From assembly GCF_015832195.1 (NCBI RefSeq), contig NC_052028.1, positions 5,189,501-5,253,500 of the forward strand: a stretch of 64,000 nucleotides of DNA, given 5' to 3'. Every line of letters starts with the position of its first letter. Positions within the stretch are counted from its first letter, which is position 1. This stretch comes from Motacilla alba alba. Its lineage: Eukaryota; Chordata; Aves; Passeriformes; Motacillidae. Made by a program: the position numbers and the translations under genes. Below the pieces are notes generated by a model. The model was not told the origin of the DNA and did no database searches. It was given only the letters and a program-made list of their open reading frames with translations. This document shows, piece by piece, positions 61,160 to 64,000 of the stretch.

Positions 61160-61255
61160 AATATAATAATAATATTTTACATTTGAATTCATCATGAGCA
61201 CTTTACAAAGTGTGTAATACACAATTTTGAAGCTATTAATTAAAGCTATAAAATA
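61160..61255 (+). mobile_element. Possible relic of an ancient L3/CR1-like 3' end
   Basis: ATATAATAATAATATTTTAC, followed by GAGCACTTTACAAAG and TATTAATTAAAGC, recalls the 3' end of old amniote L3-type repeats, which carry a 'GCACTTTACAAA...TTAATTAA' pattern. The match is short and the AT-rich parts carry little information, so this is tentative. Confidence 0.3.
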
Positions 61256-62215
61256 TCTATGTTCCAAAGCAAATTAAAATCAATGGAAAGTCTTATCTTC
61301 CTTGTGACTTTGGATCAAGCCTCAAGATCACTAGTACAAAAATAAATTACCTTTCAGTAACACTTCATGCTAACATGCAATAGTTGTGAATATCAGATTG
61401 AACTTCATCCTGCACTCTTCTGGATACACGCTGCTGAGCACATACTTTTACTTCTCTTAATCAATGTTTTTTACTAATATTCTTGTTGAAGCCTTGATCT
61501 GAAATATAATCACTCTTTTCATCACAATATTTACAAGAGCAAATGTGGAGCCTTGAAGGTTCCTGTTTGAATAGTGCAGGGTATCTATGGTTACAATGTG
61601 CTGTGGCTGGTGAGGAGCAGGAGAGAGAAGTGCAACCAGACAGAATGTAAGGCAGCCTCAAGGAGGTAATACATTGTCTAGAGAAATTCTGTGTATTGCT
61701 GGAGTAAGCTGATTAGAGGGAATAAACCAAAAGGGAGGAAAATGGCATGCAAATGGTCTTATGCTGGAATTAAATAGATATCAAATAGAACATGAGAGAC
61801 TGTGAACTGGCCAAGGAGAGAGGCAGGGCATGGTGCTTTGCCGTTCCCCCACGATCCAAACTGAGACCCTGGATGTCTGAAATGGCATCTTGAGTCTTGT
61901 CCCCTGGTGCCAGTCCAGGCACTGGATCAGGTGCTGCTGCAGAGGAATGTTTGTCACTGAGGGAACAGCTCAGTGAGTTACTTTTGGCTGCTGTGCATCA
62001 CCAACAGCAATGATGAACCAAAAGGGCTGAAATTTGCTGTACAAGTGTTTGAAGCCTCCCTGCTACAGCAGCATTGAGTACACAACTCATGTAAACACCT
62101 GCTCAGTCACCAAGCTCCAAGAAATAGTTTGGATCTTTCTTTTCAGGGCAATGAGGTTAACAATGAGATTAACAGTGTGAAGATTAATTCAATATAAACG
62201 AGGAGCTGCAGCCTA

Positions 62216-62221
62216 TGTTAC
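62216..62221 (+). repeat. Target-site duplication, left copy (TGTTAC)
   Basis: The six bases TGTTAC immediately precede the LTR at 62222 and are repeated exactly at 62517-62522 immediately after it. A 6-bp duplication is characteristic of class II (beta- or alpha-like) retroviral integration. Confidence 0.88.
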
Positions 62222-62290
62222 TGTCGTAATATGACATGAAAAGACGACACGGACACTGCTGCTCTCTAGGTGAACAAAAAAAGAGGGTCC

Positions 62291-62296
62291 TTTATT
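62291..62296 (-). terminator. LTR polyadenylation signal AATAAA
   Basis: TTTATT on the plus strand reads AATAAA on the minus strand, in the expected position within the class II-like LTR and followed by GGACCC and a T run. It lies only 18 bases downstream of the TATA box. Confidence 0.7.
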
Positions 62297-62308
62297 TTCT
62301 GACTAACA

Positions 62309-62314
62309 TTTATA
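62309..62314 (-). promoter_or_regulatory. LTR TATA box (TATAAA)
   Basis: TTTATA on the plus strand reads TATAAA on the minus strand (context ACTATAAATG). Initiation would be expected roughly 25-30 bases downstream, near 62285. Whether it is active is unknown. Confidence 0.65.
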
Positions 62315-62516
62315 GTTTTCTAAAAGTGACAGCGGATTGGAGGGTGACAGTGCCACCTCTCCAATGACACTGGACAGATTAAGAGTTTATTAATTCTCTC
62401 CTCCTCCATGAAAGAATGCAAAACATAAGTTGTTTACAGAACTGTGTGTGAGAAAGTTCGTTACAAGAATGTAAACATCAGAGAGCTTAGCAAAGTCTTA
62501 GAAAATCAGGGTGACA

Positions 62517-62522
62517 TGTTAC
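62517..62522 (+). repeat. Target-site duplication, right copy (TGTTAC)
   Basis: Exact partner of the hexamer at 62216-62221. It marks the other edge of the LTR insertion. Confidence 0.88.
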
Positions 62523-64000
62523 CTCAAAGGTTGCAGTACAGAATCATAATGGATGTGGTTTCAATGCAGAGGTATAGATTGAGTTTTAAGAGCTGATTTT
62601 TCACACTAAAAGAATTACAACACAAGTCCATCCACTTTTTACACACTGATGCGATGGAGACAGTTTGTATTATTAAACATTCCCTTCCAAAAATGACAAT
62701 TGTTTGTTTGTTTTTTTCCAAAGTAGAGATTTGGTGACAACTTCCTTTGTTCAGAAAAATGGAACCTGGATTTCCCCCCATCCCTTCCAAGCATTTTGTT
62801 ATGTAATAGCAGTAAAAATCCTAAATTTTCCAATTCAGCATTTTACATTTCCCTTCTTTTAAGCACCCTTAGGGAAACGGAACTGAAAGAAAAACTAGTT
62901 TCACAAAGTGAACATCAGTCTTACTAGCCTACTTTTCCCAGTGGAGTAAATGAAAAATATACGTGTGAAATGACATATATATAAAATAAGTGAGCAGAGT
63001 TGGAAAGAAAGGGAGAGTTAAAAAAGAAAGAACTGACGTTAAATTCTCAAATATGCCCATATTGAATTGTCAAAAAAGTAAAAACAGATTGAATGAAATT
63101 GGAGATGAAACATGTTTGTATTCTCTCAGATGTTCTGAGATTGCACTAACAGAACTAGAAAAAAGTTTTAAAAAATTCAGTTCCATTTGACTGTATTTCC
63201 TTTGTTTTGTTCACGTTTGGAGGAGAAAATTTCAAATACAGCCTAGTTGGCTGTTCACTGCATTTCTTGCCAAACACAAAGTATTAGCACTGTTTTGAAA
63301 ATGCTTGTGAAAGAAGAATTCTTTTGAGAGAAACCATGTCCTTAAGAGGAAAATCTGAATCTCAAGTCCAAACTCTAAAGTAACATTTACATTTTTAAGG
63401 AATATGCTATATAGGCTTATTTAGCTGTCAGACTGAGTTTGTCAGTATTTGTTCCTCATTAACAAAAAAGAAAAAAAAAGAAAATATTCCATTTTGACTG
63501 TTAGACCTAATGTAGAAAGTGAGAAGAGAATTTCTCAACAATATGCTACTCAGTGTTGCTGAAAACAAGCACCGAACGCCCCCCTTCTATAAAAATCATT
63601 TAGATTATAGAAAATAATATGGATGCAAATATAATGTCCAAATGATAGCATCGTTTCAGCCAAACTATTTCCAAGGAAATCACACTATTAATCTCCCAGA
63701 GCTATCAGATGTACAGAAGACATGGTTGGGTTATACAGACACCAAATTCTGTGGCTGTTGTCATGCAGTGATTACACTACAAGAGCCAGAAGTCACCAGT
63801 GATGATTAGGAGGATATGGCACTGGAGCTATTTAAGCAACTAAGATAAATACCCTCATTGGAATAGGTTACTGTTCACACACACAATATGCATTAGCTTT
63901 TGACCTGATGAGTGTGTAGTTTCAAATAGTTAAGACAGAAGGCATGAAGGAGAAGATGTATTATTATCACATAGCAAAATGACACTTACTCAGTTACAGG
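62523..64000. other. Noncoding unique sequence, 3' part of window
   Basis: AT-rich DNA with an A-rich run at about 63464-63484. Short frames (minus 62524-62833, plus 62990-63190) are unrecognised. No repeat family or exon is seen. Confidence 0.55.

Larger units (their letters stand above)
60541..62221. other. Noncoding unique sequence
   Basis: Mostly AT-rich DNA. It contains a possible ancient LINE 3' end at 61160-61255. The 95-codon plus frame at 60726-61013 is unrecognised and overlapped by two opposite-strand frames. Confidence 0.5.
62222..62516 (-). mobile_element. Solo LTR of a class II (ERVK-like) endogenous retrovirus
   Basis: This 295-bp element begins TGTCGTAATATGACA and ends GGGTGACA on the plus strand, so it has TG...CA ends and a 4-bp inverted repeat (TGTC/GACA). 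Identical hexamers TGTTAC flank it. Signals show it reads on the minus strand: a TATAAA box at 62314-62309, then AATAAA at 62296-62291, then a T-rich stretch and a U5-like end, TTTTCATGTCATATTACGAC A. No gag, pol or env sequence adjoins it, so it is a solo LTR. An exact target duplication and clean ends suggest a relatively recent insertion. The size and 6-bp duplication favour a class II family; the exact family name cannot be given from the sequence alone. Confidence 0.9.

Noticed and set aside
1..64000. tRNA genes, rRNA genes, CRISPR arrays, operons or prophage-like systems
   Set aside because: No B-box-like GGTTCGA context, rRNA core sequences, regularly spaced repeats or clustered long open frames were seen. 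The content is vertebrate noncoding DNA.

Overview
This 64 kb window looks like AT-rich, gene-poor nuclear DNA from a bird. The best evidence is the repeat content. There are CR1 LINE 3' ends of the avian type on both strands, a CR1 ORF2 remnant, a solo LTR that matches the widespread avian ERVL-type LTR pattern, and a short LTR with a perfect 6-bp target-site duplication of the class II (ERVK-like) kind. No Alu- or B1-like SINEs, bacterial-style operons, rRNA or tRNA genes were seen. A songbird or another neoavian is plausible, but the sequence alone does not settle the species or the locus.

Layout. 1-6504: unique sequence with simple repeats, including a 31-base A run at 810-840. 6505-6653: CR1 3' end, minus strand. 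9070-9655: CR1 3' end (minus) abutting a CR1 ORF2 piece (plus), which looks like a 5'-inverted insertion. 9656-19782: unique sequence with a (TA)n tract. 19783-19990: CR1 3' end, plus strand. 19991-45123: long unique stretch with two blocks that look like conserved noncoding DNA and a perfect 12-bp hairpin at 35175-35211. 45124-45190: CR1 scrap. 52290-52436: duplicated, palindrome-rich patch. 54757-55265: ERVL-like solo LTR. 59981-60540: locally CpG-enriched segment with strong splice-donor sequences. 62222-62516: ERVK-like solo LTR.

No protein-coding gene can be established. Nearly all open frames are short and have the composition expected of chance frames in AT-rich DNA. The longest, 168 codons at 54802-55308, lies almost wholly inside the ERVL-like LTR. 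A few segments combine good splice signals with an open frame: minus 8055-8196, 16559-16712 and 21461-21588, and plus 57612-57684. One 60-codon frame (minus 40517-40699) resembles a terminal exon. They are listed as candidates only, because good splice pairs around open frames turn up often by chance in a window this size. The window could be intergenic or lie inside a very large intron. I found no convincing new biological system. The most informative items are the two LTRs, the inverted CR1, the palindromic duplication, the 12-bp hairpin and the exon-like segments.
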